A stretch of DNA of 64,000 nt from DASQMT01 sp963835735 (GCA_963835735.1 CAWIGP010000008.1:62001-126000), one strand, 5' to 3'; shown: positions 16,099 to 26,416, counted from the first letter of the stretch. Numbers and translations are program-made. The notes: generated by a model not told the origin, from the sequence alone.

Positions 16099-17529
16099 TC
16101 ATCCTTTCGCGAGCTCGAGTCGGAGCGTGTAGCCGCGGACGTCTGTGCCGTCGACGGAGTCGGCCACCCTGGCCGCCTGGTCGGCCGGCACCTCGAACAG
16201 CATGAACTGCTCCAGCAGGCGCACGTTGCGGATCGCCTCGCCGTCCAGCCCGGTGGCGGCAACCGCCGAGATGAGGTCGGACTCGGCGAGGCCCGCGGCG
16301 CGGCCCCCGGAGGCGATCAGCTTGCGGAAGGCGCCGTCGCCGTTGACCGCCGCGGCCGCGTCGTGCGGCTTGCGGTGGCGGCGCGGGCGGCGTTCTTGCA
16401 CCTTCGCCGGGCCGACGTGCGCGCCCTCCGCCCATGGCGAGATGCGCGTGTTGGCGTTCTTCTCGATCGCGGCCAGTTCGCGCGCCTGGCGCGGCTCCAC
16501 GAACGTGATCGCGCGACCGGAGCGCCCGACGCGGCCGGTGCGGCCGATCCGGTGCACGTAGACGTCGGGCGACGTCGGGATGTCGAAGTTGATGATGTGC
16601 GTGACGGTCGAGATGTCCAGCCCGCGCGCGGCGACGTCGGTGGCGACGAGGATCTGGACGCGTCCGCTCTTGAACGCGATCATCACGCCGTCGCGGCCGC
16701 CCTGCGTCATGTCGCCGTGCAGCGCCTTCACGTTCATGCCGCGGTCGCGCAGCGTGCGGTAGAGCTGCTCGCAGCGGATCTTGGTGCGCACGAACACGAT
16801 CGCCTGGGCGGGGCGCTCGGCCTCCAGCACGCGCGCGAGCGTCTCGGTCTTATCCGCCGCCTTGGTCTCGACGAAGAACTGCTCGACGGTGTCGATCGTC
16901 AGCGTCGCGGACTTGACCTTGACCGTGACCGGGTCGTACAGGTGGCGCTGGGCGAGCGAGCGGATCTCGGCCGGCATCGTCGCGCTGAACAGCGCGGTCT
17001 GGCGGCCGTTCGGCGTCATGCCGAGGATCTTCTCGACGTCCTCGAGGAAGCCGAGGTCGAGCATCTCGTCGGCCTCGTCGAGCACGAGGTAGCGGCAGGA
17101 GAGCAGCGAGAGCGAATGGCGCGAGATCAGGTCGAGCACGCGCCCGACCGTGCCGACGACGATCTGGGCGCCCTGCTTGAGCTGGGCCTGCTGGGTGCGG
17201 ATCGGCGCGCCGCCGAACACCGCGACGGGGTCGACGCCGCGGTACTTGCCGTACGTCCGCAGCGCCTGCGTCACCTGGATGCACAGCTCGCGCGTCGGCG
17301 TGAGCACGAGCGCCTGGGTGTCGGGATCCTCGGGGTCGACGAAGTCGAGCATCGGCAGCCCGAACGCGGCGGTCTTGCCGGTGCCGGTCTGCGCCTGGCC
17401 GATCACGTCGCGGCCGGCAAGCAGCTCCGGGATCGCCTGCTCCTGGATCGGGCTCGGAGACTCGTAGCCGACGTCGCGGAGGGCGGACAGGACAGCGTCT
17501 GAGAGCCGAAGGTCGGCGAAGGAGGTCAT
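16099..17529 (-). CDS. DEAD-box ATP-dependent RNA helicase
   Basis: 476 residues. The Q motif (SPIQEQAIP), motif I AQTGTGKT, motif II VLDEADEM, motif III SAT and motif VI HRIGRTGRVGRSG are all present. The last 75 residues form a DbpA/CsdA-like RNA-binding domain (LIASGGRAAGLAESDLISAVAATG... to EVPADQAARVADSVDGTDVRG). It would remodel RNA, for example in ribosome assembly or cold adaptation. The closest known groups are DeaD/CsdA. Confidence 0.93.
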   Translation of the reverse strand: MTSFADLRLSDAVLSALRDVGYESPSPIQEQAIPELLAGRDVIGQAQTGTGKTAAFGLPMLDFVDPEDPDTQALVLTPTRELCIQVTQALRTYGKYRGVDPVAVFGGAPIRTQQAQLKQGAQIVVGTVGRVLDLISRHSLSLLSCRYLVLDEADEMLDLGFLEDVEKILGMTPNGRQTALFSATMPAEIRSLAQRHLYDPVTVKVKSATLTIDTVEQFFVETKAADKTETLARVLEAERPAQAIVFVRTKIRCEQLYRTLRDRGMNVKALHGDMTQGGRDGVMIAFKSGRVQILVATDVAARGLDISTVTHIINFDIPTSPDVYVHRIGRTGRVGRSGRAITFVEPRQARELAAIEKNANTRISPWAEGAHVGPAKVQERRPRRHRKPHDAAAAVNGDGAFRKLIASGGRAAGLAESDLISAVAATGLDGEAIRNVRLLEQFMLFEVPADQAARVADSVDGTDVRGYTLRLELAKG

Positions 17530-17628
17530 GCGCGGCCCAGAGCTTAGAACGCTCCTAGTACTGATTCCCTCTCGGTGGTGTGGTCAACACGAACGAATGA
17601 TCGAAGGTCCTCCGCTAGCTTGCGGCGC
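17530..17628. promoter_or_regulatory. divergent promoter region, helicase and ABC transporter
   Basis: 99 bp between the divergent starts, with lower GC than its flanks. It must hold both promoters. I see no operator-like palindrome and no clear -10/-35 pair. Confidence 0.35.
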
Positions 17629-18615
17629 ATGACAGAAGACGCCATCGTCGTCGAGGGGCTCAAGAAGTCCTACGGCTCGGTAAACGCCCTCCAGGGCGTC
17701 GACTTCGCCGCGCCTACGGGCACGGTGCTCGGCCTCCTCGGCCCCAACGGCGCCGGGAAGACCACAGCGGTGCGGATCCTTGCGACGCTGCTGGAGGCCG
17801 ACGAGGGCACCGCGCGCGTCATGGGCCTCGACGTCAAGCGCGACGCGGCCGCCCTGCGGGCCAAGATCGGGCTCGCCGGCCAGTACGCGGCCATCGACGA
17901 GAACCTGACCGGCTTCGAGAACCTCGAGATGGTCGGCCAGCTCTACCACATGCCACGCGCCGACGCGCGCTCACGCGCGGACGATCTGCTGGAGCGCTTC
18001 GACCTCAGCGACGCGGCGAAGCGGCCCGCGAAGACGTACTCCGGCGGCATGCGGCGCCGGCTCGACCTCGCCGCCGCGCTCGTGTTCCGCCCGCCGGTGC
18101 TGTTCCTCGACGAGCCGACCACGGGACTCGACCCGCGCAGCCGGCTGCAGCTCTGGGAGACGATCGAGGGCCGCGTCGCGGCCGGCACGACCGTGCTGCT
18201 GACGACCCAGTATCTCGACGAGGCCGACCGTCTCGCCGACAGCATCGTCGTGATCGACCACGGCGGCGTAATCGCCGAGGGCACGGCTGACGAGCTGAAG
18301 GCCCAGATCGGCGGCGAGCGGCTCGACGTCGTGCTCGAGGACACCGCGGACGCGGAGCGCGCGGTGACGGTGCTGGCGGAGATGTGCATCGAGCGTCCGA
18401 CGGTCGAGGGCAACACCGTCAGCGCGCCTGTGCGCACGCACCGCGGCATGATCGCCGAGGTCGTGCGCCGGCTCGACGGGATCGGCATCGGGATCGACGA
18501 CATCTCCCTGCACCGGCCGACGCTGGACGACGTGTTCATCTCGCTCACCGGCCACGCCGCCGCGGACGAGCCGAGCGGCACCGAGCTCAAGATCCCGGAG
18601 GAGGCCAGCGCATGA
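17629..18615 (+). CDS. ABC exporter ATP-binding protein, DrrA-like
   Basis: 328 residues. Walker A is GPNGAGKTT, the signature YSGGMRRRLDLAAALV and Walker B VLFLDEPTTGLDP. The H-loop region reads LLTTQYLDEADRLAD, with Gln where many ABCs differ, as in DrrA drug exporters. The C-terminal 80 residues form the DUF4162-like extension of this group. The start MTEDAIVVEGL at 17629 was chosen at the domain boundary. It is coupled (ATGA) to the permease gene, forming a two-subunit efflux pump. Confidence 0.92.
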   Translation: MTEDAIVVEGLKKSYGSVNALQGVDFAAPTGTVLGLLGPNGAGKTTAVRILATLLEADEGTARVMGLDVKRDAAALRAKIGLAGQYAAIDENLTGFENLEMVGQLYHMPRADARSRADDLLERFDLSDAAKRPAKTYSGGMRRRLDLAAALVFRPPVLFLDEPTTGLDPRSRLQLWETIEGRVAAGTTVLLTTQYLDEADRLADSIVVIDHGGVIAEGTADELKAQIGGERLDVVLEDTADAERAVTVLAEMCIERPTVEGNTVSAPVRTHRGMIAEVVRRLDGIGIGIDDISLHRPTLDDVFISLTGHAAADEPSGTELKIPEEASA

Positions 18616-19388
18616 GCACGCTCGCACTATCGGTCTCGGACACACTGGTGCTCGCGCGCCGCAACCTGATGCGGATCCCGCGCCAGCCGGACCTGCTGAT
18701 CGCCTACACGATCCAGCCGGTGATGTTCGTGCTGCTGTTCGTCTACGTGTTCGGCGGCGCGATCAGCACGCCGGGCTTCGACTACGTCGACTTCCTGATG
18801 CCGGGCATCATCGTCCAGTCGATCGCGTTCGGCGGGTTCGTGACCGCGCTCGGCCTGTCCGAGGACGTGCAGAAGGGTCTGATCGACCGCTTCCGCTCGC
18901 TGCCAATGTCGCGCGCAGCCGTGCTCGCCGGCCGGACGTTCTCCGACATCGTCCTGAACTGCCTGTCGCTCGTCGTGCTGCTCGCGGTCGGCTTCGCGGC
19001 CGGGTTCAACTTCATCGACTCCAGCGTCGGCCAGGTCGTGCTCGGGCTCGTGCTGTTGCTGCTGATGGGCTACGCGTTCTCGTGGATCTTCGCGCTCGTC
19101 GGGCTGTTCTCGTCGTCGCCGGAGACCGCGAACTCGATCGGCTTCACGCTGATCTTCCCGCTCACGTTCGCGTCGTCGGTGTTCGTGCCGGCGGCCTCGA
19201 TGCCCGACGGGCTGCGGCAGTTCGCCGAGGCCAACCCGTTCACGACATGGTCGGACGCGATTCGCTCGCTGTGGATCGGTACGCCGGCCAACAGCGACGT
19301 GTGGATGTCGTTCGTCTGGTGCTTCGCGCTGATCGCGATCTTCGCGCCACTCGCCGTGTCGCGCTACCGCAAGGTGGCCGCGAAGTAG
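18612..19388 (+). CDS. ABC-2 type exporter permease, DrrB-like
   Basis: 258 residues with six hydrophobic segments. It contains the ABC-2 signature region (FRSLPMSRAAVLAGRTFSDIVLNCLSLVVLLAVGFAAGF) and the late ANPFTTWSDAIRSLW segment. Its ATG overlaps the ATPase stop. Together they would export a hydrophobic compound such as an antibiotic or lipid; cargo unknown. The LLM oxidoreductase starts 4 bp after it and may share the transcript. Confidence 0.92.
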   Translation: MSTLALSVSDTLVLARRNLMRIPRQPDLLIAYTIQPVMFVLLFVYVFGGAISTPGFDYVDFLMPGIIVQSIAFGGFVTALGLSEDVQKGLIDRFRSLPMSRAAVLAGRTFSDIVLNCLSLVVLLAVGFAAGFNFIDSSVGQVVLGLVLLLLMGYAFSWIFALVGLFSSSPETANSIGFTLIFPLTFASSVFVPAASMPDGLRQFAEANPFTTWSDAIRSLWIGTPANSDVWMSFVWCFALIAIFAPLAVSRYRKVAAK

Positions 19389-19392
19389 CTCG

Positions 19393-20328
19393 ATGACGCG
19401 GCTCGGGGTCATGCTGGCCCGCGAGGTCGCGCCGGCGGACGTGCGAGCGTTCGCCGGCGCGGTCGACGCGGCCGGCTACGACGAGCTGTGGGTGGTCGAG
19501 GACTGCTTCTACACGGGCGGCGTCTCGACCGCGGCGCTCGCGCTCGGCGCGAGCGAGCGGGTCCACGTCGGCATCGGGATCCTCCCGGCGGTGCTGCGCA
19601 ACCGAGCGCTCGGAGCGATGGAGCTGGCGACGCTCGCCGGCGCGTACCCGGGCCGGCTGACGGCGGGCTTCGGGCCCGGCGTCGCCGCCTGGATGCGGCA
19701 GGTCGGCGCGTACCCGCCTTCGCCGCTGGCCGCGCTCGAGGTCACGCTGCGCGACACGAAGGCGCTGCTGGCCGGCGACACCGTCACCCGCGACGGCCTC
19801 AGCGACGTCCGGCTCGAGTTCCCGCCCGCATCGCCGCCCTCGCTGCTCGCCGGCCTGACCGGCCCGAAGGGCCTGGCGATGGCGGGCCGCGTGGCCGACG
19901 GCGCGATCCTGTCGGAGGGGTCGTCGCCGCGGTTCGTGGAGCGCGCGCGGGAGCAGCTGCGCGAGGCCCGGACCGCGCCCGGCGAGCCGCGCCTGGTCGC
20001 TTACGCGTGGCTCAGCGTCGACCCGGACGGCGACCGCGCGCGCGACGCCCTCCGCGCCGAGCTCGCCGGCTGGATCACGCGCCGCCGCGAGCGGGCACAG
20101 CTCAAGGCCGCGAGCTTCGCGGCGACGCTGCCGGACGAGGTGGCGCCCGAGCGGGTCGAGGACGCGTGGATCGACGAGATCGCCGTCGCCGGCACGCCGG
20201 ACGACTGCCGCGCGGCGGTGCAGCGGCTCGCCGCGGCGGGCGCCGACACCGTCGTCCTGATCGCGCGCAGCGACGCCGAGCGCCAGCTCGCGCTCGTCCC
20301 GCCGTCGCTGCTGCGCGAACCTGGTTGA
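19393..20328 (+). CDS. LLM-class flavin-dependent oxidoreductase
   Basis: 311 residues with the luciferase-like TIM barrel: ADVRAFAGAVDAAGYDELWVVED at the start, VHVGIGILPAVLRN for the second strand and YPGRLTAGFGPGVAAWM. In actinobacteria such enzymes often use F420 rather than FMN; the sequence alone does not decide. It lies 4 bp behind the ABC permease gene, possibly in one transcript. Confidence 0.88.
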   Translation: MTRLGVMLAREVAPADVRAFAGAVDAAGYDELWVVEDCFYTGGVSTAALALGASERVHVGIGILPAVLRNRALGAMELATLAGAYPGRLTAGFGPGVAAWMRQVGAYPPSPLAALEVTLRDTKALLAGDTVTRDGLSDVRLEFPPASPPSLLAGLTGPKGLAMAGRVADGAILSEGSSPRFVERAREQLREARTAPGEPRLVAYAWLSVDPDGDRARDALRAELAGWITRRRERAQLKAASFAATLPDEVAPERVEDAWIDEIAVAGTPDDCRAAVQRLAAAGADTVVLIARSDAERQLALVPPSLLREPG

Positions 20329-20593
20329 AGGAGCGCTCTGCTGGCGGCGGCGGGCGCGTTGCGTCGCCGGTGGGCTCGGCGCCGGTGAACGGCGGGCTTT
20401 GAAGGAGCGGGATCGACGTGGGGCGGGTGACCTCGCCGGCGTCCCGCGCGGCATGCGGGGCGCTTTAGGGTCGATATTGCGACCTCAAGGCGCCCCACGT
20501 GAGCGAGGCCACAATCCGGGCCTCCCCTCAAAGCCGCCGTTCCGCCGGCGCCCTACGAGCGCAACCGAGCAGGCGCGAGGCGTCGGGTTGGCG
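20329..20593. repeat. composite palindromic intergenic repeat, copy 1
   Basis: 265 bp without a gene. The centre (20457-20496) is a hairpin with GGGGCGCTTTAGGGTCG paired to CGACCTCAAGGCGCCCC (14 of 17 positions) around the loop ATATTG. The outer arms, about 20381-20413 and 20516-20541, carry sequences such as AACGGCGGGCTTTGAAGGAG. These recur in the 55982-56407 cluster in the same and opposite orientations. It is probably a REP-like dispersed element placed between convergent genes. Confidence 0.7.
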
Positions 20594-21571
20594 CTAGCGC
20601 GCCGGATCGAGCACGAGCTTGCCGGAGGTCCGCCGAGCCTCGAGGTCCTCGTGCGCGCGGCGCACCTCCGAGAGCGGATAGGTCGCGCCCTCGACGACGC
20701 GCAGCTCGCCGGCGGCGACGCGCGCGAAGAGATCCTGGAGCGGCGCGTCGATCATCTCCGCCGGCTTGCGCAGGCAGTGCATCAGCCAGAAGCCGATGAC
20801 AGCGTGGCTCCGGCGCAGCAGCGCGCCGGAGCCGAACGTGTTCTGCTCGAGCGTCGCGATGCCGTAGATGACGAGGCGGCCGAACGGCGCGAGCGCCGCG
20901 AGGCCCGCTTCGCCGACGCGCCCGCCGGCCATGTCGAGCACGACGTCGACGCGGTCGCCGAGGTTGGCCTCGATGAGCGCGTCGGCCAGGTCCTCGCGCG
21001 TGACGTCGACGGCGGCGTCAGCGCCGAGCTCCAGCGCGAGCTCGCGCTTGCGCTCGCTCGACGCGGTCGCGATCACGCGACCGGCTCCGAACGACCTGGC
21101 GAGCTGCACGGCGAGCGAGCCGACGCCGCCGGCCGCCGCGTGCACGACGACGCTCTCGCCGGGCGCGAGGTGCGCCGACGTGCGGTACAGGTGCCACGCG
21201 GTCAGGCCCTGGATCAGCAACGCGAGCGCGGTCGCGTCGCTCACGCCGTCGGCGATCGGGAACGTCGCGGCGGCCGGCGCGGCGACGTACTCGGCGTACC
21301 CGCCGGTGCCGACGAGCGAGACGACGCGCTGTCCCGCGCTGAAGCCCGCGCCGTCGCGCTCGACCACGCCGGCGACCTCGGCTCCCGGGGTCAGCGGGAG
21401 CTCGTAGCGGGCGAGGTAGGAGTTCTCGCGCGTATGCGTGTCGGCGAAGTTGACGCCCGCGCTCGTGACGCGGACGAGGACGTGATGCTCGTCGAGCTCC
21501 GGCAGCGGCGCGTCCTCGACCAGCTCGAGGACCTCGGGGCCGCCGAACTCGGTGATCCTGATGGCGCGCAT
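20594..21571 (-). CDS. zinc-independent quinone oxidoreductase, MDR superfamily
   Basis: 325 residues. The N-terminal GroES-like domain starts MRAIRITEFGGPEVLEL. The NAD(P)-binding motif is VHAAAGGVGSLAVQLARSFGAG. The structural and catalytic zinc cysteines of alcohol dehydrogenases are absent, which is typical of NADPH:quinone oxidoreductase (QOR) relatives. It would reduce quinones or enals using NADPH. Confidence 0.9.
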   Translation of the reverse strand: MRAIRITEFGGPEVLELVEDAPLPELDEHHVLVRVTSAGVNFADTHTRENSYLARYELPLTPGAEVAGVVERDGAGFSAGQRVVSLVGTGGYAEYVAAPAAATFPIADGVSDATALALLIQGLTAWHLYRTSAHLAPGESVVVHAAAGGVGSLAVQLARSFGAGRVIATASSERKRELALELGADAAVDVTREDLADALIEANLGDRVDVVLDMAGGRVGEAGLAALAPFGRLVIYGIATLEQNTFGSGALLRRSHAVIGFWLMHCLRKPAEMIDAPLQDLFARVAAGELRVVEGATYPLSEVRRAHEDLEARRTSGKLVLDPAR

Positions 21572-21612
21572 GCGCGGAAAGGTAGGCCCTTCGCTAGCCT
21601 CACGCGCCGCCT

Positions 21613-22518
21613 ATGACGCTAACCGTGGTCGGATCCATCGCGTTCGACGCCGTCGAGACCCCGTCCGGGAGCCGCGACCGGCTGCTCGGCGGCTCGGCCG
21701 TCCACTTCGCGATCGCCTCCTCGCAGTTCGTGCCGACCCGCATCGTCGGCCCGGTCGGGGACGACTTCGGCGAGCAGGAGTACGCGATCCTGCACCGCCG
21801 CGGCGTGATCACCGACGACGTGGAGCACGTCGCCGGGGGCAAGACGTTCTTCTGGGCCGGCCGCTACCACCGCGACATCAACCATCGCGACACGCTGCAG
21901 ACCGACCTCAACGTGTTCGAGGACTTCCGGCCGAAGCTGTCGCAGGCATCGCGCGACGCCGAAGTGCTGTTCCTCGCGAACATCCAGCCGGACCTCCAGC
22001 TCGAGGTGCGCGAGCAGTGCCGCGGGGCGCACTACGTCGCGATGGACTCGATGAACCTGTGGATCGACATCGCTCACGAGTCGCTCCTGAAGACGATCGC
22101 GCGCGTCGACTGCCTGGTGCTCAACGACTCCGAGCTCAAGCAGCTCACCGACGAGCCCAACCTGATCCGCGCCGCTCACCGCGCGCTCGACCTCGGTCCG
22201 CGCGCCGTGATCGCCAAGCAGGGCGAGTACGGCTCAGCGATGATCACGCGCGACGCGTTCTTCGGTCTGAGCTCGTACCCGACGACAGACATCGTCGAGC
22301 CGACGGGGGCCGGCGACACGTTCGCGGGCGGCCTGATGGGCTACCTCGCCGCTCACGACGGCGACGCCGACGATGCCACGCTGCGCCGCGCGATGGCCTA
22401 CGGCACGGCATGCGCATCGTTCAACGTCGAGGGCTTCGGCTCCGAGCGCCTGTACGAGCTCGAGCGCGCCGAGATCGATGCGCGCGTGGCGGAGCTCGAG
22501 CGCAACAGCCGGCTGTAG
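21613..22518 (+). CDS. PfkB-family carbohydrate/nucleoside kinase
   Basis: 301 residues. The N-terminal GGSAVHFAIASSQF is PfkB signature 1 and EPTGAGDTFAGGLMGYLA is signature 2, with the catalytic Asp in GAGD. The MDSMNLWIDIAHESL stretch resembles a subgroup annotated as sugar or adenosine kinases. Substrate not assignable from sequence. It is divergent from the QOR gene with 41 bp between. Confidence 0.88.
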   Translation: MTLTVVGSIAFDAVETPSGSRDRLLGGSAVHFAIASSQFVPTRIVGPVGDDFGEQEYAILHRRGVITDDVEHVAGGKTFFWAGRYHRDINHRDTLQTDLNVFEDFRPKLSQASRDAEVLFLANIQPDLQLEVREQCRGAHYVAMDSMNLWIDIAHESLLKTIARVDCLVLNDSELKQLTDEPNLIRAAHRALDLGPRAVIAKQGEYGSAMITRDAFFGLSSYPTTDIVEPTGAGDTFAGGLMGYLAAHDGDADDATLRRAMAYGTACASFNVEGFGSERLYELERAEIDARVAELERNSRL

Positions 22519-22742
22519 CTCTTCCGGCGACCTCCGCGTTGTTGGAGTGTGCCGCGGCGGGCGCCGTCCGGGCCTGCAAGGGCGTGGAGCGGGATGGGCG
22601 GGAGCCGCGGCGAACGGGGAGGTCGCCGGTTGCGTTCGAGCTTGTGCCGAGCATCTTCCGTCGCGCCGCGCCCTGCGCACATCGGGGTGATCCCCCTACC
22701 GGGCCCTTGCCTCCGAGGGCCATCGGCGTAGCATCCGCCGCG
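22519..22742. repeat. intergenic region with a long-range inverted repeat
   Basis: 224 bp without a gene. CCGGCGACCTCC (22524-22535) is repeated as its exact complement at 22618-22629, spanning 106 bp. The interior (GGAGCGGGATGGGCGGGAG, GCGGCGAACGGGGAGG) resembles the arms of the palindromic repeats at 20329-20593 and 55982-56407. It may be a diverged copy. The promoter of the following small gene probably lies in the last 60 bp. Confidence 0.5.
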
Positions 22743-23000
22743 ATGGAGTGGACGATGTTCTTCCTCTTCGTCGCGCTCAAGGTGCCGTTGCTGGCGCTCT
22801 GCTTCCTGGTGTGGTGGGCGATCCGGCAGGTGCCCGAGGACGACGAGCAGCCGGGCGGGAACGGCGGCGCCCGCCGGCGCCCGCATCCGCACGCGCCGTT
22901 CCCACACGTGCCGCGCCGCGGCCCGCACGGCGATCCCGCCCCGGGATCGCCGCCGCGCGTCCGCCCGGCGACCGCGCGGGCGCGCGAGCTAGAGCGATAG
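22743..23000 (+). CDS. small membrane protein of unknown function
   Basis: 85 residues. One membrane helix (FFLFVALKVPLLALCFLVWWAI) follows the first four residues. A Pro/Arg/His/Gly-rich cytosolic tail follows (GGARRRPHPHAPFPHVPRRGPHG). I do not recognise the family. It is followed after 9 bp by the dCTP deaminase gene on the same strand. Confidence 0.6.
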   Translation: MEWTMFFLFVALKVPLLALCFLVWWAIRQVPEDDEQPGGNGGARRRPHPHAPFPHVPRRGPHGDPAPGSPPRVRPATARARELER

Positions 23001-23009
23001 CGTTCCGGC

Positions 23010-23588
23010 GTGCCCGCGCCCACATCCGTCCTCTCCGACGGCACGATCCGCCGCCTCGTCGAGGACGGCCGCGTCGTGATCGATCCGTGGGATCCGGCGA
23101 TGGTCCAGCCGGCCTCCGTCGACCTGCGGCTCGGCGACTCGTTCCGCGTCTTCCACAACCACCGCGCCGCCGCGATCGACCTGCGCGACCCGCCGACGAA
23201 CCTGACCGAGGAGGTGGTGATCGAGGGTGACGAGCCGTTCGTGATCCACCCCGGGGAGTTCGCGCTCGGGCGCACGCAGGAACACGTGGAGATCCCCGAC
23301 GACGTCGTCGCGCGCATCGAGGGGAAATCCAGCCTCGGCCGGCTCGGGCTGATCGTGCACGCCACCGCCGGCTTCGTCGACCCCGGCTTCAAGGGCACGC
23401 TGACGCTGGAGATCACGAACCTCACGCGCGTCCCGATCAAGCTCTACACCGGCCTGCCGATCGCGCAGCTCTCGTTCATGACGCTCGACGCGCCCGCCGA
23501 GAACCCGTACGGCTCGCCCGAGCTCGGTTCGCACTACCAGGGCCAGACGGCCGCGACCGAGTCCCGTTACGGGCGGGCGGTCCGGTAG
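23010..23588 (+). CDS. dcd: dCTP deaminase (possibly dUMP-forming)
   Basis: 192 residues from a GTG start. It deaminates dCTP in thymidylate supply. Key segments are QPASVDLRLGDSF near residue 33, IEGKSSLGRLGLIVHATAGFVDPGFKGTLTLEITN with the catalytic Glu and nucleotide loop, and YQGQTAATESRYGRA at the end. The length and HATAGFVDPGF pattern match the bifunctional dCTP deaminase/dUTPase of actinobacteria, so direct dUMP formation is likely but not proven. Confidence 0.93.
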   Translation: MPAPTSVLSDGTIRRLVEDGRVVIDPWDPAMVQPASVDLRLGDSFRVFHNHRAAAIDLRDPPTNLTEEVVIEGDEPFVIHPGEFALGRTQEHVEIPDDVVARIEGKSSLGRLGLIVHATAGFVDPGFKGTLTLEITNLTRVPIKLYTGLPIAQLSFMTLDAPAENPYGSPELGSHYQGQTAATESRYGRAVR

Positions 23589-23599
23589 CTTTCCGCGCC

Positions 23600-23827
23600 A
23601 TGCTCGCGACGCTGATCGCCTTCGCCACGGAGGCCGCGGAGGAGGAGACCAGCAAGACAGCCTTCTACGTCCTGGGCAGCGTCGCGGCCGTCTGGGCGAT
23701 CATCCTGTTCGCGGTCGGCATGCGCTCCGCGACGTTCCCGGGCTCCGCCGGAGCGCAGCGCGGGGTCATCGCGATCAGCGTGCTCGTCGTGATCGGGGCG
23801 ATGGCCAGCGCAGTGCTGACCGCCTGA
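23600..23827 (+). CDS. small two-helix membrane protein
   Basis: 75 residues. It has two hydrophobic helices, AFYVLGSVAAVWAIILFAVGM and GVIAISVLVVIGAMASAVLTA, joined by a short polar loop, with an acidic N-terminal segment (EAAEEETSK). No family recognised. It sits between dcd and the citrate synthase gene with short gaps (11 and 24 bp), suggesting a shared transcript. Confidence 0.65.
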   Translation: MLATLIAFATEAAEEETSKTAFYVLGSVAAVWAIILFAVGMRSATFPGSAGAQRGVIAISVLVVIGAMASAVLTA

Positions 23828-23851
23828 GCTCCGCGGTGCCATAGTGCACGT

Positions 23852-25183
<1,332 letters not shown>

Positions 25184-25201
25184 CTCACAGAAGCGCGCGG
25201 C

Positions 25202-25230
25202 AGCATCGGTTGTAATTTGCAACCGATGCT
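25202..25230. promoter_or_regulatory. perfect 11-bp inverted repeat over the start codon of the GNAT gene
   Basis: AGCATCGGTTG (25202-25212) and CAACCGATGCT (25220-25230) pair exactly around the 7-nt loop TAATTTG. The second arm contains the ATG of the next gene. No T-run follows, so a simple gltA terminator is less likely than an operator or an RNA hairpin masking the start. Confidence 0.6.
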
Positions 25231-25756
25231 CGTAACGCTGAAAAACGGCACCCGCGTCCGGATCCGCCCGGTCGAGCCCGGCGACAAGCCGCGGCTCCAG
25301 CGTGGGCTGGGCCGGCTCAGCCCCGAGTCCGCCCGGCGCCGCTTCCTGGCCGCCAAGCCGGTCCTGTCGGCGGCAGAGCTGCGCTACCTGACCGAGATCG
25401 ACGGCGTCGAGCACCTGGCGCTGCTCGCGGTGCTCGCGGACGACCCCGACCAGGTCGCTGGCGTGGCCCGCTGCGTGCGGCTCGAGCCGGGGAGCGAGGT
25501 GGCCGAGTTCGCGATCGTGGTCGGCGACGGACTGCAGGGCGAGGGGCTCGGCACGGTGCTCACGGCGGCGCTCGCGGATGCCGCCTGCCGCGTCGGGATC
25601 CGGCGCTTCTCGGCCACCACGCTGGCCGAAAACGAGGCCGTCCAGCGGTTGCTCGACACGCTCGCCGCGCGGCTCGAGCAGCATGCCCAGTCCGGCGGCG
25701 TGGTGGAGCTGGTCGCCGAGCTGCCCGACTGCGGCTCCTTGCGCCTCGCCGCCTAA
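25226..25756 (+). CDS. GNAT-family N-acetyltransferase
   Basis: 176 residues. The start MLVTLKNGTRVRIRPVEPGDKPRLQRGLGRLSPESARRRF is the classic entry to this GNAT branch. The acetyl-CoA loop VVGDGLQGEGLGTVLTAALADAA carries the Q-x-x-G-x-G motif. The in-frame TTG at 25217 is less likely than the ATG at 25226. Acceptor unknown; some relatives are protein lysine acetyltransferases. A hairpin covers the start codon. Confidence 0.82.
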   Translation: MLVTLKNGTRVRIRPVEPGDKPRLQRGLGRLSPESARRRFLAAKPVLSAAELRYLTEIDGVEHLALLAVLADDPDQVAGVARCVRLEPGSEVAEFAIVVGDGLQGEGLGTVLTAALADAACRVGIRRFSATTLAENEAVQRLLDTLAARLEQHAQSGGVVELVAELPDCGSLRLAA

Positions 25757-25766
25757 ACGCGGGACG

Positions 25767-26416
25767 TCAGGCCATGTCCCGGAGCCGCTCGAGGCCGTCG
25801 AGCATCAGATCGAGCGCGAACTCGAACTCGAACTGATCGTCGCACCAGCCAACGTGGTGCCGGCGTCGTGGGTGATCTCCTTGAGCATCGCGGTGATGTT
25901 GGGGTACTCGCCGGCCATCTGCTGCAGGAGGACCGCCGTCTCCTCGGGGCCGAGCTCCTGCGAGTCGTCCCAGATCTCCTGCGTGAAGCCCAGGCTGCGG
26001 CTGCCGAGGGCGTGCATCGCGTGATGTGTCAGGTCGGTCGAGAAGCCCGCTCGCAGGAACAGGCCGATCACCGAGTCGAAGTACCGCGTCATCGCGGGAC
26101 TGTCCGTCGAGCGCGACTCGATGACGCCAGGAGCCCAGGGGTGGCGCAGCAGGATCACGCGGGCCGAGAGCACCCGCCGGCGCATGGCCGTCTTCCAGTC
26201 GCCGGACGGGACGTCGATCTCGCTCACCGCGTCGTTGATCTCGCTCATGACGGCATCGACCATGCCGTCCAGGATGGCGCCCTTGTTGGCCGCGTGGTTG
26301 TAAAGCGACATCGGCTCGACCCCGAGCCTCTGGGCGAGCCTGCGCATGGTGAGTGACTCCGCACCGCCTTCGTCGGCGAGGTCGATCGCGGCGCGCAGCA
26401 CCCGCTCCCTGCTCAA
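25767..26416 (-). pseudogene. TetR-family regulator with a one-base frameshift near the 3' end
   Basis: The HTH is normal: SRERVLRAAIDLADEGGAESLTMRRLAQRLGVEPMSLYNHAANKGAI. A TetR C-domain follows. Near 25849-25850 one G is missing from a short run on the coding strand. As read, the frame ends at 25805 in a serine-rich tail; restoring the base gives ...WCDDQFEFEFALDLMLDGLERLRDMA and a stop at 25767-25769, the expected TetR ending. The start shown is a TTG at 26416; upstream in-frame codons without a standard start also look coding (RSARPRVP), so the start is uncertain. It is divergent from the MMPL gene. Confidence 0.7.

Noticed and set aside
20399..21616. Plus-strand 405-codon frame over the quinone oxidoreductase gene
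   Set aside because: The minus strand encodes a complete MDR protein; the plus frame has no domain and begins inside the palindromic repeat.
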